64,000 nt of DNA, taken from contig JAGHSA010000051.1 of NCBI GenBank assembly GCA_018066125.1, positions 31,497 to 95,496 of the forward strand, given 5' to 3'. A program made the position numbers and the translations under genes. Positions 1 through 11,812 of the stretch are shown one piece after another. Source of the DNA: Candidatus Cryptobacteroides onthequi (GTDB lineage: Bacteria > Bacteroidota > Bacteroidia > Bacteroidales > UBA932). Positions within the stretch are counted from its first letter, which is position 1. Each line of letters opens with the position of its first letter. Under the pieces are notes generated by a model. It made no database searches and was not told the origin of the DNA. It saw nothing but the letters and a program-made list of their open reading frames with translations.

Positions 1-2
1 CG

Positions 3-41
3 CTCGGTGCGCTTTACCTTTCACTCGTAAATCTTATCTGA
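3..41 (+). CDS. C-terminal tail of an upstream gene (partial)
   Basis: Only 12 codons are visible before a TGA that ends one base before the psd start. The tail is hydrophobic (LGALYLSLVNLI), as expected for the end of an integral membrane protein. Phosphatidylserine synthase (pssA) often neighbours psd in Bacteroidetes and would fit, but this is inference from context. Two other frames are also open across this short stretch. Confidence 0.3.
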   Translation, partial: LGALYLSLVNLI

Positions 42-42
42 T

Positions 43-696
43 ATGAAGATAGACCAGGATTCATACATCACCCTGGCCGGCTGGCTGCTTCTGAACTGTA
101 TTCTCATCTGTATAGTTCTGCGCTTTGTTCCACAGATGTGGATACGCATGATCGTGACGGCTTTCCTGCTCTACGTGAGCGTTGTGCAGGTTCTCTTCTT
201 CAGGGTTCCTGACAGGAAAAGCCCGGGCACAGACAAGATAGTGTCGGCTGTGGCTGACGGAAAGATAGTCATAGTCGAGAAGGTGTTCGAAAGCGAGTAT
301 CTCAAACGAGAATGCATACAGGTATCCACGTATATGGACTTCTTCGATGTGCATGCCAATTTCTGGCCTGTGGACGGAAAGGTGTCATATTACAAGTATC
401 ATCCAGGCAAGTACCTTCTTGCATTCCTGCCAAAGTCTTCAGAGCTCAACGAGCATTCATCCACAGCGATCAAGACCGCCGACGGCACAGAGATCTTCTT
501 CAAGCAGATCGCCGGCACCTTTGCAAGACGCATCGTCTGCTATTCAGAGGAAGGTCTTGAGACCAGGGCGGGGGAGCAGCTGGGTATCATCAAGTTCGGT
601 TCGAGGATCGACATGTTCCTCCCGCTTGACGCCGATATCAAAGTGAAAATCGGCGACCACGTGAAAGCTTGTGAATCAGTGATCGCCAATTTATAG
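43..696 (+). CDS. psd: Phosphatidylserine decarboxylase, short archaeal-type proenzyme
   Basis: Decarboxylates phosphatidylserine to phosphatidylethanolamine at the inner membrane, the last step of PE synthesis. The protein has 217 residues. Two hydrophobic segments lie at about 10-28 and 33-53. The family pattern FFDVHANFWPVDG lies at about 100-112. Near the C-terminus FGSRIDMFLP carries the Gly-Ser pair (Ser187) where the proenzyme normally cuts itself to make the pyruvoyl group. The length suits the short Psd type rather than the ~300-residue E. coli type. It starts one base after the stop of the upstream gene, so the two are probably co-transcribed. It converges on ispG; the 21-base gap contains only a small AT palindrome (697-708) and no clear terminator. 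Confidence 0.93.
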   Translation: MKIDQDSYITLAGWLLLNCILICIVLRFVPQMWIRMIVTAFLLYVSVVQVLFFRVPDRKSPGTDKIVSAVADGKIVIVEKVFESEYLKRECIQVSTYMDFFDVHANFWPVDGKVSYYKYHPGKYLLAFLPKSSELNEHSSTAIKTADGTEIFFKQIAGTFARRIVCYSEEGLETRAGEQLGIIKFGSRIDMFLPLDADIKVKIGDHVKACESVIANL

Positions 697-717
697 ATTT
701 ATATAAATATTGATTTG

Positions 718-2058
718 TCAGTCCGCCTTCCCGATCAGTTCGAGGAGGCGGTCTATCGCTTCAGTATCCGGTACATGTCTGAGGACAGGTTCGCTCCCCT
801 TATAGATGGAAACCTTGTGCCCACCTTCTCCGACATATCCCCAGTCGGCATCTGCCATCTCTCCAGGACCGTTGACGATGCAGCCCATGACTGCGATCAC
901 CATGCCCTTGAGATGGGATGTCCTGGCCTTGACCTGTTCGAATGCTTCCTGGAGGTCATACATGGTGCGGCCGCAGCCCGGACAGGCTATATACTCCGGC
1001 TTGTAGAAACGTCTTCTGGTGGCCTGCATGAGTTCGTCTGCGAGATAGTCTCCGAATCCGTCAGCTGCGATATCCACGGTCTGACCTTCAGCATCGAGAT
1101 ATGTGCCGCTGATGGTCACCTCGTCGATCTCGCGGTCAAGAAGCCTCTTGCCGAAATCGCACGAGAAGTCCAGAAGGAGCCTTTCCCTTGAAGGGGCATC
1201 GTATGTGGCTGTGACTGACTTTCCATTAACGCTCATGCCTGTCATGCTGGAGCTGATTCTGTGATCATAGCGGTCTGCGAGGTACTGTCCCACATATATC
1301 TCATTGACAGGGTCTTCTGTGAGCGACACGCGCAGGGTGTTGCCTATGCCTTCAGAGAGAAGGGCAGAGATGCCGACGCATGACTTGATGCGGCCGCTGT
1401 CGCCGTTTCCGGCCTCTGTGACGCCCACATGGAGAGGGAACACTGTACCAGCCTCACTCATGAGTCTTGAAAGCGTCCTGTAGGCCTCGACCATGACGAT
1501 GGTGTTGCTGGACTTGAGCGATATGACCACATCGTTGAAATCCGCAGCGACGCACATCTCTATCCATTCCATGGCAGCCTTGGCCATGGCGAGGGGAGTG
1601 TTGCCGTAAAGGTTGGTGATGTATGAGCCGAGCGAACCGTGATTGAGTCCTATGCGGATGGCTGTGTGATGCTCACGGCAGACTTCGAGCAGTCTCGCGA
1701 ACTGTGCACGGGCCTTGTCATGATCCTGGTGGAAATTGCCTGGATTGATGCGCACCTTGTCAACCACGGGAGCCACTGCGATGGCAGTCTCAGATGAAAA
1801 GTGTATGTCCGCCACGACAGGGCACATGATGCCCTCCGATCTCAGTGTCTCTCTGATCTTCTGAATGTCCGGAACCTCCTTCTGCGAAGGCACTGTGATC
1901 CTGATGATGCCAACTCCTGCCGCAGCCATGGATCTGCACTGGGCGAGTGTGGCTTCGACATCGTATGTGTGCGTGTTGCACATGGTCTGAACGACAAGAG
2001 GATGTGAAGATCCTATCGTCAATCCACCGACTCTTGCTTCCTTTGTGTCCATTGTCAT
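718..2058 (-). CDS. ispG: 4-hydroxy-3-methylbut-2-enyl diphosphate synthase with a short insert
   Basis: Converts methylerythritol cyclodiphosphate to HMBPP in the MEP isoprenoid pathway, in the cytosol, with a [4Fe-4S] cluster. The N-terminal TIM barrel covers about residues 1-260 (VRINPGNFH at 102-110, RIGLNHGSLG at about 135-144). The cluster ligands are visible near the C-terminus: Cys359 and Cys362 in CPGCGR, Cys393 in MGCIVNGPGE, and Glu400. Between barrel and cluster domain there are about 90 extra residues compared with the 372-residue E. coli enzyme. Most Bacteroidetes IspG proteins are near 600 residues because of a much larger insert, so this is an intermediate form. It is the last gene of the ligA operon, and its start overlaps the preceding stop by 4 bases. 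Confidence 0.95.
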   Translation of the reverse strand: MTMDTKEARVGGLTIGSSHPLVVQTMCNTHTYDVEATLAQCRSMAAAGVGIIRITVPSQKEVPDIQKIRETLRSEGIMCPVVADIHFSSETAIAVAPVVDKVRINPGNFHQDHDKARAQFARLLEVCREHHTAIRIGLNHGSLGSYITNLYGNTPLAMAKAAMEWIEMCVAADFNDVVISLKSSNTIVMVEAYRTLSRLMSEAGTVFPLHVGVTEAGNGDSGRIKSCVGISALLSEGIGNTLRVSLTEDPVNEIYVGQYLADRYDHRISSSMTGMSVNGKSVTATYDAPSRERLLLDFSCDFGKRLLDREIDEVTISGTYLDAEGQTVDIAADGFGDYLADELMQATRRRFYKPEYIACPGCGRTMYDLQEAFEQVKARTSHLKGMVIAVMGCIVNGPGEMADADWGYVGEGGHKVSIYKGSEPVLRHVPDTEAIDRLLELIGKAD

Positions 2059-2915
2059 TTCTGATATTGTTCTGTGTCAGACTCGAATACGCTCTTGTAT
2101 GCTTCTCTGCGTATCATGGCCTTTGTCTTGCCGTAGCGCTTGCTCAGCTGGAAATGCACTCCGGCTGAGAGCATGAAGTCGAAAGGATATCCGAATCTGT
2201 AATAGTACGGGCTGACATAGTCCGGGTCATAGATGTTGGACCATGAATATCTTACCCTGAGGTTGACCTGAAACTCCAGAGGCGAGAAGATCATGGCAAA
2301 TCCGGCTCCTCCGTGAAGACCGTAGTCTATCTGGCGGTCAGTGTCCTTGAATGCGTGTTCGTACTCGTTTGCGGGGTTCTGCCCCACTCTTTCTATGCTC
2401 TTCCTGTAGCCTCCGTAGGGACCGACCATGGCGAAAGCCTTGAAGTGGCTGGCATCGGCATGCACCTGTGCGAGCACCGGTATCTCATATACTTCATATA
2501 CAGCCTTCGAGGCATTCTCGATAACGCTTATGTAACCTGTCTCCTCGTTGGCCTTGAACTGATAGCCTTCGGTTCCGTGGAACGCACCGACCTGGATGGC
2601 GAAGTACGGGAACATGCCCATCATGCGGCAGTACTTGGTGTAGGTGATGCCGTAGAATCCGGGCGTGATGAAAGGCTGCTGGAGGTACTTGGGGTTGAAT
2701 GTCATGGAGTTCCTGGACACGCCGTATTCAAACCCAATCATGGAATAGTTGTTGACGGCATGTGCCTTTTTCTTGAGTACAAGTGTATCTTCCTGGACAT
2801 CCATCACTCTGAGACCTTCAGGGAGATTCTGTGCTGAAGATCGCATCCCGGCACAGGACAATGCCATCATGAGGCAAAGGATATGGAGCAGTCTCTTGTT
2901 CATAGGCTTCATCAT
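2055..2915 (-). CDS. Outer-membrane beta-barrel protein of unknown function
   Basis: Product of 286 residues. A signal peptide ends near residue 29 (the AQ of RSSAQN), and the start may be the fifth codon (MNKRLL) rather than the first. The mature part has alternating polar and aromatic strands (FPYFAIQVGAFHG, FQVNLRVRYSWSN, FDFMLSAGVHFQLS), typical of a small beta-barrel of the PorT/Omp_b-brl kind. The tail after the last strand is charged. Both ends are translationally coupled: it overlaps the Ig-like lipoprotein gene upstream and ispG downstream. The two envelope genes may act together; nothing in the sequence shows a specific substrate. Confidence 0.75.
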   Translation of the reverse strand: MMKPMNKRLLHILCLMMALSCAGMRSSAQNLPEGLRVMDVQEDTLVLKKKAHAVNNYSMIGFEYGVSRNSMTFNPKYLQQPFITPGFYGITYTKYCRMMGMFPYFAIQVGAFHGTEGYQFKANEETGYISVIENASKAVYEVYEIPVLAQVHADASHFKAFAMVGPYGGYRKSIERVGQNPANEYEHAFKDTDRQIDYGLHGGAGFAMIFSPLEFQVNLRVRYSWSNIYDPDYVSPYYYRFGYPFDFMLSAGVHFQLSKRYGKTKAMIRREAYKSVFESDTEQYQK

Positions 2916-4708
2916 TTGAACAGTTCCTCCATATCGACAGACTGAACGAGCTCCATCGACTCTTTGACTTCGATCTGGAAATCGTCATTCTGCAGCTTGT
3001 AGTATTTCACCTTTTCCGGCTGCTTGCGGGACAGGAGGTCTCCTGTATCCACGAGGGAGTTGCCGTTGACGTCCTCTGTCATCCTTATGCAGTACTTTCC
3101 TGCCGAAAGATACGGGAATACGACATCTCTGTCACTGTCCACCACAAATGACCTGATGACGCTGGTTCTCTGGTCATTCAGCAGGTCAATGATATATCTG
3201 TGACTGACAGAACTGAGACTGAGGGTGATGGAGCTGAGCTTCTCGTCGGAAGGAAGCGACACCTTCACTTCGCTGCTGTCGCTGTAATGCCCGTTGATGT
3301 CCCTGAACGCACCCTGAGGCACCTTGAGGAAATACTCATAGCCAGGCATGTACTGCACGTCCGGTATCACAGAGTACTTCTTGATGTCAACACTGTCCTG
3401 GACGACCTTGAAGGTGCCGGGCTCTTCCTGCTGTCTCGGGTTCACGGCCCAGAATTTCATGCTGTCGAAGGACTCGTATATGATAGGAATGTCGAAGGAC
3501 AGGGTGAAGCCGTACTGCTCGACAGTCTCGCTCTTCGCTTCGAGCTTGAAGATGCAGGTGGTGTCCTCGTGCTTGAGATTGCGCTGGGCGCTCTTTCTCG
3601 CGAGCTTGTTGAGCGGGTGGGGAAGTTTCACCTCTTCGGTGAAGGAGGTCAGCATGCCGAGAGTATCGGTCTTGAGGTAATTCACGAACACATAGAAGGT
3701 GTCAGGCATCGGCCTTCTGTCGTTGACCCATATCTCGAGGCTGTCGCGCTGAGGATTGAACTGGGTGATGAGGCAGTCCGGCTTGATTCCGTTGATCCAC
3801 ATCGTGTCGATATGTGCATTCGGAGCCATGAATGAGATAAATGACGTGCGGTCCGAAATCCTGCCCTTGTTTCTGATGGCCTGCTTCGCGTTCTTCTCCT
3901 TGAAGAGATTGAGCTCGTATTCCGTTTTCCTGGCGAGGCAGTTGACGGTGTCCTTCATCTCGAAGTTCATGAGCTCCGGAAGGCTGTCTGCGACTACGTT
4001 GTGAGGCCTGATGGCAGTATCGACGAATGCTATGGTCTCGGTCTCCGGATCGTAGAGGTTGTCATTGTTGTCGTCCGTGACGGCATACAGGCGATATGCG
4101 GTATCGGCGATGTTGCGTATGCAGAAGAAGCCCCAGTCGTCTGTCTTTGTGGCAGCGTACGGCCTTTCATTGAACACGGCAGAGTCCGCGTCGCTCTTGT
4201 AGAGCATGACAGTCGCGCCCTTCACCGGCAGCAGGGTATTGCAGTCCTGTACCACACCGGTGATGAAGAGCGAGTCAATGCTGTCTCCTGTGGAGAACAC
4301 ATAGGTGAAACCAGGGAACATGTTGCCCTCGTTGTTGTCTGCGAGAGCATCCGTGAAGCTGATGGTATAGGTCGTATTGGAGTCCAGCGGCTCATCAAAG
4401 GACACGACCACACTCTTGCCTTTCACCTTCGATATCGGCGCCTTCTTGAGCGGAGGCGAGAGGAAGATGTTGTTGCGGTTCTTGACGGTCACATATTCAT
4501 TGAAGGTGAATGTGAACTGCTGGCCGCTGCGCTTCACATTGCAGGCACCCATGGCTGGTGACACTCCGGTGAGGAGAGGAGGAATGGTGTCCTTCTTGCC
4601 ACCGGTAGGCGCCTGGGTCGTGTTGGCGCAGGAGTGCGAGATCATCATCGGAATGAGGATGAGCAGCACAGGGATTACCGGAAAGTATCTGTTCAGGAAT
4701 TTCTTCAT
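2912..4708 (-). CDS. Ig-like-domain lipoprotein (SbsA-type Big_5 domain)
   Basis: Product of 598 residues. The N-terminus has a lipoprotein signal with the lipid-modified Cys in SHSCAN near residue 28, followed by a TGGKKDTIPP region that is characteristic of a widespread Bacteroidetes family. Next comes an SbsA-type Ig-like domain at about 40-140, where FTFNEYVTVKN and VSFDEPLDSNTTYTISF are recognisable. The middle has a carboxypeptidase-regulatory-like beta sandwich (VKGATVMLYKSDADSAVF). The rest is beta-rich with no enzyme motif. It is probably anchored in the outer membrane. It starts one base after the relA/spoT stop and overlaps the barrel gene by 3 bases. The function is unknown; an envelope structural role is inferred. 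Confidence 0.8.
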   Translation of the reverse strand: MKKFLNRYFPVIPVLLILIPMMISHSCANTTQAPTGGKKDTIPPLLTGVSPAMGACNVKRSGQQFTFTFNEYVTVKNRNNIFLSPPLKKAPISKVKGKSVVVSFDEPLDSNTTYTISFTDALADNNEGNMFPGFTYVFSTGDSIDSLFITGVVQDCNTLLPVKGATVMLYKSDADSAVFNERPYAATKTDDWGFFCIRNIADTAYRLYAVTDDNNDNLYDPETETIAFVDTAIRPHNVVADSLPELMNFEMKDTVNCLARKTEYELNLFKEKNAKQAIRNKGRISDRTSFISFMAPNAHIDTMWINGIKPDCLITQFNPQRDSLEIWVNDRRPMPDTFYVFVNYLKTDTLGMLTSFTEEVKLPHPLNKLARKSAQRNLKHEDTTCIFKLEAKSETVEQYGFTLSFDIPIIYESFDSMKFWAVNPRQQEEPGTFKVVQDSVDIKKYSVIPDVQYMPGYEYFLKVPQGAFRDINGHYSDSSEVKVSLPSDEKLSSITLSLSSVSHRYIIDLLNDQRTSVIRSFVVDSDRDVVFPYLSAGKYCIRMTEDVNGNSLVDTGDLLSRKQPEKVKYYKLQNDDFQIEVKESMELVQSVDMEELFK

Positions 4709-4709
4709 A

Positions 4710-6905
4710 TTAAATGTCGGTTCTTACCACGCTCTGGATGCCTTCGATGGAGCTGAGCTTTTCGAGTATCTTGTCAAGGACGGACCTGTCATTGACGGAC
4801 ATCTCTATGTATCCGTCGAAGAGACCGTCCTGGGTACCGATGTTCAGCCTTCTGATATTGACACCCATGATGAGTGAGATGTAGTGCGAGATGTCGCTGA
4901 GGAGACCTACGCGGTCGATGCCCTTCAGGGTGATTCTTACAGGGAAGGATGCGCTCATGACAGCGGTGTCCCACTGAGGAACGACCACCCATTCGCCATG
5001 CTTGGCGGCGATGTCCTCTGCCACCTTGCAGGTTTTCTTGTGGATGGTGATGGAACCGTCTGCGGACTTGAATCCGATGACGGGATCTCCAGGGATAGGG
5101 CAGCAGCATGAGGCGATGAGGTAGCTCGGACCGTTCTTGCTCTTGCTGCGGACGAGGAAGTTCGATTTCGGGGCGACTGCGGAGTCCTTGTTGGTGAGTA
5201 TGCTCACGATCTGCTCCGGATCCACCAGTCCTATCGCGATGCGGAAATAGAGCTCATCTACGTATGAGAGCTGTGTGGCCAGGAGTATCTTCTTGAGGAT
5301 GTCGTTGGTAACCTTCTGTCCGGATGCCCTTAGGATGTCGCTGAAGAGGCTTGCGCCGTCCGGTATGAGTGTCTCGCTCTGGGTCCTGAAATAGTCCATG
5401 ACGACATTGAGGGCGTGCCTTGTGCGGAGTATCTGGAGCCACTCCGTCTTCGGCTTTCCGTTCTCGGCCGTGATGATCTCGACCTGGTCGCCGGATCTGA
5501 GCACGTGTGAAAGCGGGACAAGTTTCATGTTGACCTTCGCCGCAATGGCCTTGTTGCCTATGTGCGAATGGATAAGATATGCGAAGTCGAGGGCGGTGGA
5601 GCCGCTCTGGATGGTCTTCTGTTCGCCCTTCGGCGTGAATACCACGATGTCGGCTCTGGTGAGGTCGTCGTGGATGATGTCGAGGAGCTCGAGTGCGCTG
5701 ATGTCATCTCTCTGGACAAGGATGTCCTTGACCTTGGCAAGCCACTTGTCCATCTCGCTGTCATTCTCGGAGATGTATCCGTCGCGCTTGTATGCCCAGT
5801 GTGCGGCGATACCCTTTTCGGCGATGTCGTCCATGCGCTTTGTGCGTATCTGTACCTCGACCCATTTTCCCATCGCACTCATAAGAGTGCAGTGGAGAGC
5901 CTCATATCCGTTGGACTTCGGATGCTTCACCCAGTCGCGCACTCTCTCCGGCTGATATCTGTACAGGCCGGTGATGATGGAGAAGATGTGGTAGCACTGG
6001 TCGCGCTCGGTCTCTTTCGAGTCTGCGGAAGGAGTGAAGATGATCCTGACGGCATAGAGGTCATAGACCTGTTCGAAGGACACATTCTTCGTGTTCATCT
6101 TGTGCCAGATCGAATACGGGGTCTTCACTCTCTTCTTGATGATGAAATCGAATCCTGCATTCCTGAGGGAGCTCTCGATAGGCGCGATGAAGTCGTTGAT
6201 GGCCCTGTCGGTCTTCTCTACATTGATGTCGATGCGGTTGCAGATGTCGTTGTATGCATCAGGCTCCTTGTATTTCAGCCAGATGTTCTCCATCTCCGAC
6301 TTGATCTCATAGAGACCCAGACGGTGGGCGAGAGGGATGAATACAAACATCGTCTCGGAGAGGATCTTGTCTCTCTTGTGCTCTGGCATGAACTCGATGG
6401 TGCGGCAGTTGTGAAGCCTGTCGGCGAGCTTGATGAGCACGACTCTGACATCGTCATTGAGGGTCAGGAGGATGCGCTTGAAGTTCTCTGCCTGTATGCT
6501 TTCAGGCGAGAGGAGATAGTCCTTGTTCTCGTTGTCAAGGACTGTCTTGATCTTGGTGAGACCGTCCACGAGGGACGCTATCTTCTCGCCGAAGAGGTTG
6601 CGTATGTCCTCCGTGGTGTAGTTTGTATCCTCGACGACATCATGCAGCAGCGCAGCGGATATGGATTTGTATCCAAGTCCGATGTCGTTCACGACGATCT
6701 CTGCCACCGCGATAGGGTGAAGTATGTATGGCTCGCCGCTTCTGCGGCGGACATTCTTGTGTGCCTCGTTTGCGAAATCGAACGCCTTCTGCACAACGTT
6801 GAATTCTGCGTCGTCTGCACAGCGCTTCCTTGCAGCCTCGCGGAGGCTTTCATACTCACCGTTGATGAGTTCGTAGTCTTTGATAGTGAATTCAGAGAAA
6901 CTCAT
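4710..6905 (-). CDS. RelA/SpoT-family (p)ppGpp synthetase/hydrolase
   Basis: Makes and degrades the stringent-response alarmone (p)ppGpp. The product has 731 residues, the usual bifunctional length. The HD hydrolase domain is intact: His63 in LHPIAVAE and His88-Asp89 in ALLHDVVEDT. The synthetase domain follows with YDLYAVRIIF and KSNGYEALH, then a TGS domain (VVFTPKGEQKTI, GSTALDFAYLIHSHIG) and a C-terminal ACT domain (about 655-731, RITLKGIDRVGLLSDI). Because the HD residues are present I expect hydrolase activity; whether the synthetase is also active cannot be judged reliably by eye. Its start overlaps the yihY-type stop by 4 bases, so it sits in the ligA operon. Confidence 0.95.
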   Translation of the reverse strand: MSFSEFTIKDYELINGEYESLREAARKRCADDAEFNVVQKAFDFANEAHKNVRRRSGEPYILHPIAVAEIVVNDIGLGYKSISAALLHDVVEDTNYTTEDIRNLFGEKIASLVDGLTKIKTVLDNENKDYLLSPESIQAENFKRILLTLNDDVRVVLIKLADRLHNCRTIEFMPEHKRDKILSETMFVFIPLAHRLGLYEIKSEMENIWLKYKEPDAYNDICNRIDINVEKTDRAINDFIAPIESSLRNAGFDFIIKKRVKTPYSIWHKMNTKNVSFEQVYDLYAVRIIFTPSADSKETERDQCYHIFSIITGLYRYQPERVRDWVKHPKSNGYEALHCTLMSAMGKWVEVQIRTKRMDDIAEKGIAAHWAYKRDGYISENDSEMDKWLAKVKDILVQRDDISALELLDIIHDDLTRADIVVFTPKGEQKTIQSGSTALDFAYLIHSHIGNKAIAAKVNMKLVPLSHVLRSGDQVEIITAENGKPKTEWLQILRTRHALNVVMDYFRTQSETLIPDGASLFSDILRASGQKVTNDILKKILLATQLSYVDELYFRIAIGLVDPEQIVSILTNKDSAVAPKSNFLVRSKSKNGPSYLIASCCCPIPGDPVIGFKSADGSITIHKKTCKVAEDIAAKHGEWVVVPQWDTAVMSASFPVRITLKGIDRVGLLSDISHYISLIMGVNIRRLNIGTQDGLFDGYIEMSVNDRSVLDKILEKLSSIEGIQSVVRTDI

Positions 6906-7903
6906 TCCTGAAAAGTGTCTTTAAATTCCTCCCAGAACAGGTCTCTGCGAGGAGTGAAGTCCTTGAGGCGTCCCTCAGGGATATTGTATGTGTCTATATT
7001 CTGAAGCCCGTAACTGAGCTGTTCTCCATAGATGATGATCTGCCAGCTGTAATTCATCCAGATGAGGAAGAGAGGGATGGCAGCCATGGCTCCGTACACT
7101 CCGTTGAGACGGGTCATGAACAACTGCGTCTGAAGGTAGAGGTACTGGAAGAGGACAAACACAAACCCGGCGACTGCAGCCGCCCAGAATGCATTGACAT
7201 AATGGACCTTTGCAGCAGGGATGTATTTGTACATCACCGATACGATGAGCACGGTGAATATGTAGAATACCACCCATCCCAGGACTTTCACTATGATGGA
7301 GAGGTCCCTGAGGTGGATATGGATACCGATGACGCTGGTGAAGTTGGTGTAGAGGGCGATGCCGAGACCGAAGATGGCCACCACAAAAGGGGACAGGATG
7401 AGCATGCCGATGTAGAAGCCGAAGCGCTTGTACATCTTTCTCGGGATCTTCCTGAGGTCCCATACATTGTTGAATACCCTTTCGACCTGGAACATCAGCC
7501 ATATGACCGTCCATATGAACATGAGCGCCGAGATGATGCCGACACCGCCGGTCTGTGCGGTGGCTATGATGTTGGTCGCCTTGTCGAGTATGGTATCTAT
7601 GAATTCCGGATTGGTCGGGATGAGCATGTGCAGGAGATTCGATATCTTGTCCGACATGCCTATGCCGTCACCTATCGCGAACAGGAATGCTGCGAACGGC
7701 ACTACGGCAAGAGCGCCGAAATAGCTCAGCGCCACGCATTGGAATCCCATTCTCTTCTCGGCAAACTCCGTGAATACGATGCGTGTGAGCTTGATGAACT
7801 TCACGAGCCTCTTCCTGGCGGACGAGAGTCCGTCGAGGTTGATGTCCCAGAGCTCATTTGTGAACAGCTTTCTGGCTATTAATCTGAGTTCCTTGTAATT
7901 CAT
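6902..7903 (-). CDS. YihY/BrkB-family inner-membrane protein
   Basis: Product of 333 residues with about six membrane segments. Recognisable family features are a cytoplasmic N-terminus, then FVEFAEKRMGFQ-like sequence before the first segment (here TEFAEKRMGFQCVALSYFG), and the conserved FNNVWDLR motif after the second. The last segments (GVYGAMAAIPLFLIWM) also fit. The family was once annotated as ribonuclease BN, which is not correct for these proteins; the real role is unclear. It starts two bases after the ligA stop and overlaps relA/spoT by 4 bases. Confidence is high for the family and low for any function. Confidence 0.88.
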   Translation of the reverse strand: MNYKELRLIARKLFTNELWDINLDGLSSARKRLVKFIKLTRIVFTEFAEKRMGFQCVALSYFGALAVVPFAAFLFAIGDGIGMSDKISNLLHMLIPTNPEFIDTILDKATNIIATAQTGGVGIISALMFIWTVIWLMFQVERVFNNVWDLRKIPRKMYKRFGFYIGMLILSPFVVAIFGLGIALYTNFTSVIGIHIHLRDLSIIVKVLGWVVFYIFTVLIVSVMYKYIPAAKVHYVNAFWAAAVAGFVFVLFQYLYLQTQLFMTRLNGVYGAMAAIPLFLIWMNYSWQIIIYGEQLSYGLQNIDTYNIPEGRLKDFTPRRDLFWEEFKDTFQE

Positions 7904-7905
7904 CG

Positions 7906-10089
<2,184 letters not shown>

Positions 10090-10099
10090 TCAGTTCAGA

Positions 10100-11749
10100 C
10101 TACTTATGCTCGAGAGCGAGAGTCTTTGTGGTCTGGTCGCAAACCTCAGAAGGTCCCCAGTACTGGATAGGGCCCGGATAGATGTATGAAGTGGTGTTTG
10201 CCCACTCCTCTCTCTTGGAAGCGAAGAACTTGAACGGCTCGCCTTCAAGCTCGACGAGAGCCTTGCGGATAACCGGCTTCATGGCACCGTTGCGGCGCTC
10301 CATGTTCATCATCATAGTGATAGGCACACCGCCTGCGATCCACTCAGCTGCAGGAGCTGTAGTGTTCTTGATCACTGACATGTAACCGGTCTTGCCGTTG
10401 GCAATGAGGCGTGATGCGTTGAAACCAAGTGAGTAGCAGTAGTCAGCATCATAGTTTGAAGGAGCTGCGCAGCGTCCCTCATATCCGAAGAAGTGGTGCT
10501 GTGCGCTGAACTTGCCGCAGTACTTGCCCTCTGCCTTCCATGCTGCAAGCTTGGTTGCAACCATAGCGGAGAGAAGCTTCTCGGTCTCGATGAGAGATAC
10601 CTGTACGTTGCCGTGAGGGTCACGGTCGAGGCAGAGCTGACGCTCTACATCCTTAGGAAGAGACTCGAGGACTGCAAGGTTCTCAGGAGCGATGTTGCCC
10701 TTCACGAATGCCACCTGCTCGTCCTTTGAAGCGAACTCGCGGCTCTCGCCTGTTGCAGGGTCTGTGAGGACCTCGTTGAGTTCCTTGATGAGCTTCTTGA
10801 TGGCAGGGATGAACTCGATGAGTCCCTCAGGGATGAGGACTGTACCGAAGTTGTTGCCGGAAGCTGCACGGTCGGCAACAATCTTTGCGATGTATGTCAC
10901 AACATCGTCGAGGCTCATGGCCTTCTCCTCGATCTCCTCAGAGATGAGACAGATGTTAGGCTGGGTTTCGAGAGCGCACTCGAGTGCGATGTGAGATGCT
11001 GAACGGCCCATGAGCTTGATGAAGTGCCAGTACTTGCGTGCTGAGTTGCAGTCGCGCTGGATGTTTCCGATGAGCTCTGAGTATGTCTTGCAGGCTGTAT
11101 CGAAACCGAATGAAGTCTCGATCTGCTCGTTCTTGAGGTCGCCGTCGATGGTCTTAGGGCAGCCGATCACCTGTACGCCGTAGTTCTTTGCAGCATAGTA
11201 CTCAGCGAGGACGCATGCGTTGGTGTTGGAGTCGTCGCCGCCGATGATCACGAGAGCCTTGATGCCGAGCTCGCGGAGGATCTCGATACCGCTCTCGAAC
11301 TGAGCTTCCTTCTCAAGCTTTGTACGGCCTGAACCGATGATGTCGAAGCCGCCGGTGTTGCGGTAGTCGTCGATGAGCTCGTCGGTGAACTCGATGTACT
11401 TGTGGTCAACAAGTCCGCCTGGTCCCATGAGGAAGCCATAGAGCTTGTTTGCAGGGTTGAGAGACTTCACACCGTCGTAGAGACCGGAGATGACATTGTG
11501 TCCGCCCGGAGCCTGTCCACCTGAAAGGATGATGCCGACGTTGATCTCGGTAGCGGCTGCGCTTTCTGCAGACTCGAATGTGACTACAGGCATGCCGTAA
11601 GTGTTAGGGAAGAGTGCCTTGATCTCAGCCTGGTTGCCCACTGACTGAGTAGCAGCGCCTTCTACAGCCTTTACCGGGCCCTGGAGGGCCTTGGGAAGCT
11701 TTGGCTGATAAGCAGCGCGTGCAATCTGAAGATTGGATTTTTCTGCCAT
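10100..11749 (-). CDS. pfp: PPi-dependent fructose-6-phosphate 1-phosphotransferase
   Basis: Interconverts fructose 6-phosphate and fructose 1,6-bisphosphate using pyrophosphate, a reversible glycolytic step. The product has 549 residues, the long PFP type seen in Bacteroidetes and plants. ILSGGQAPGGHN (about 74-85) and GPGGL form the phosphate-binding part. VIIGGDDSNTNA (about 168-178) has the Gly-Gly-Asp-Asp signature that marks PPi rather than ATP use, and PKTIDGDL carries the catalytic Asp region. MGRSASHIALECA is the next conserved block. It is a single-gene unit between its own promoter (11813-11820) and the hairpin at 10017-10059. Confidence 0.95.
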   Translation of the reverse strand: MAEKSNLQIARAAYQPKLPKALQGPVKAVEGAATQSVGNQAEIKALFPNTYGMPVVTFESAESAAATEINVGIILSGGQAPGGHNVISGLYDGVKSLNPANKLYGFLMGPGGLVDHKYIEFTDELIDDYRNTGGFDIIGSGRTKLEKEAQFESGIEILRELGIKALVIIGGDDSNTNACVLAEYYAAKNYGVQVIGCPKTIDGDLKNEQIETSFGFDTACKTYSELIGNIQRDCNSARKYWHFIKLMGRSASHIALECALETQPNICLISEEIEEKAMSLDDVVTYIAKIVADRAASGNNFGTVLIPEGLIEFIPAIKKLIKELNEVLTDPATGESREFASKDEQVAFVKGNIAPENLAVLESLPKDVERQLCLDRDPHGNVQVSLIETEKLLSAMVATKLAAWKAEGKYCGKFSAQHHFFGYEGRCAAPSNYDADYCYSLGFNASRLIANGKTGYMSVIKNTTAPAAEWIAGGVPITMMMNMERRNGAMKPVIRKALVELEGEPFKFFASKREEWANTTSYIYPGPIQYWGPSEVCDQTTKTLALEHK

Positions 11750-11812
11750 TGCTTATGTGTTTATGTTATGAGTTTCCATCTGGAGCCGCACGTCATGACG
11801 GCTATAGTCTCG

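Noticed and set aside
5562-6911. Long plus-strand reading frame opposite relA/spoT (449 codons)
   Set aside because: It is the antisense shadow of a gene with all its catalytic motifs. It has atypical composition (runs of Val, Leu, Asp) and no recognisable domain.
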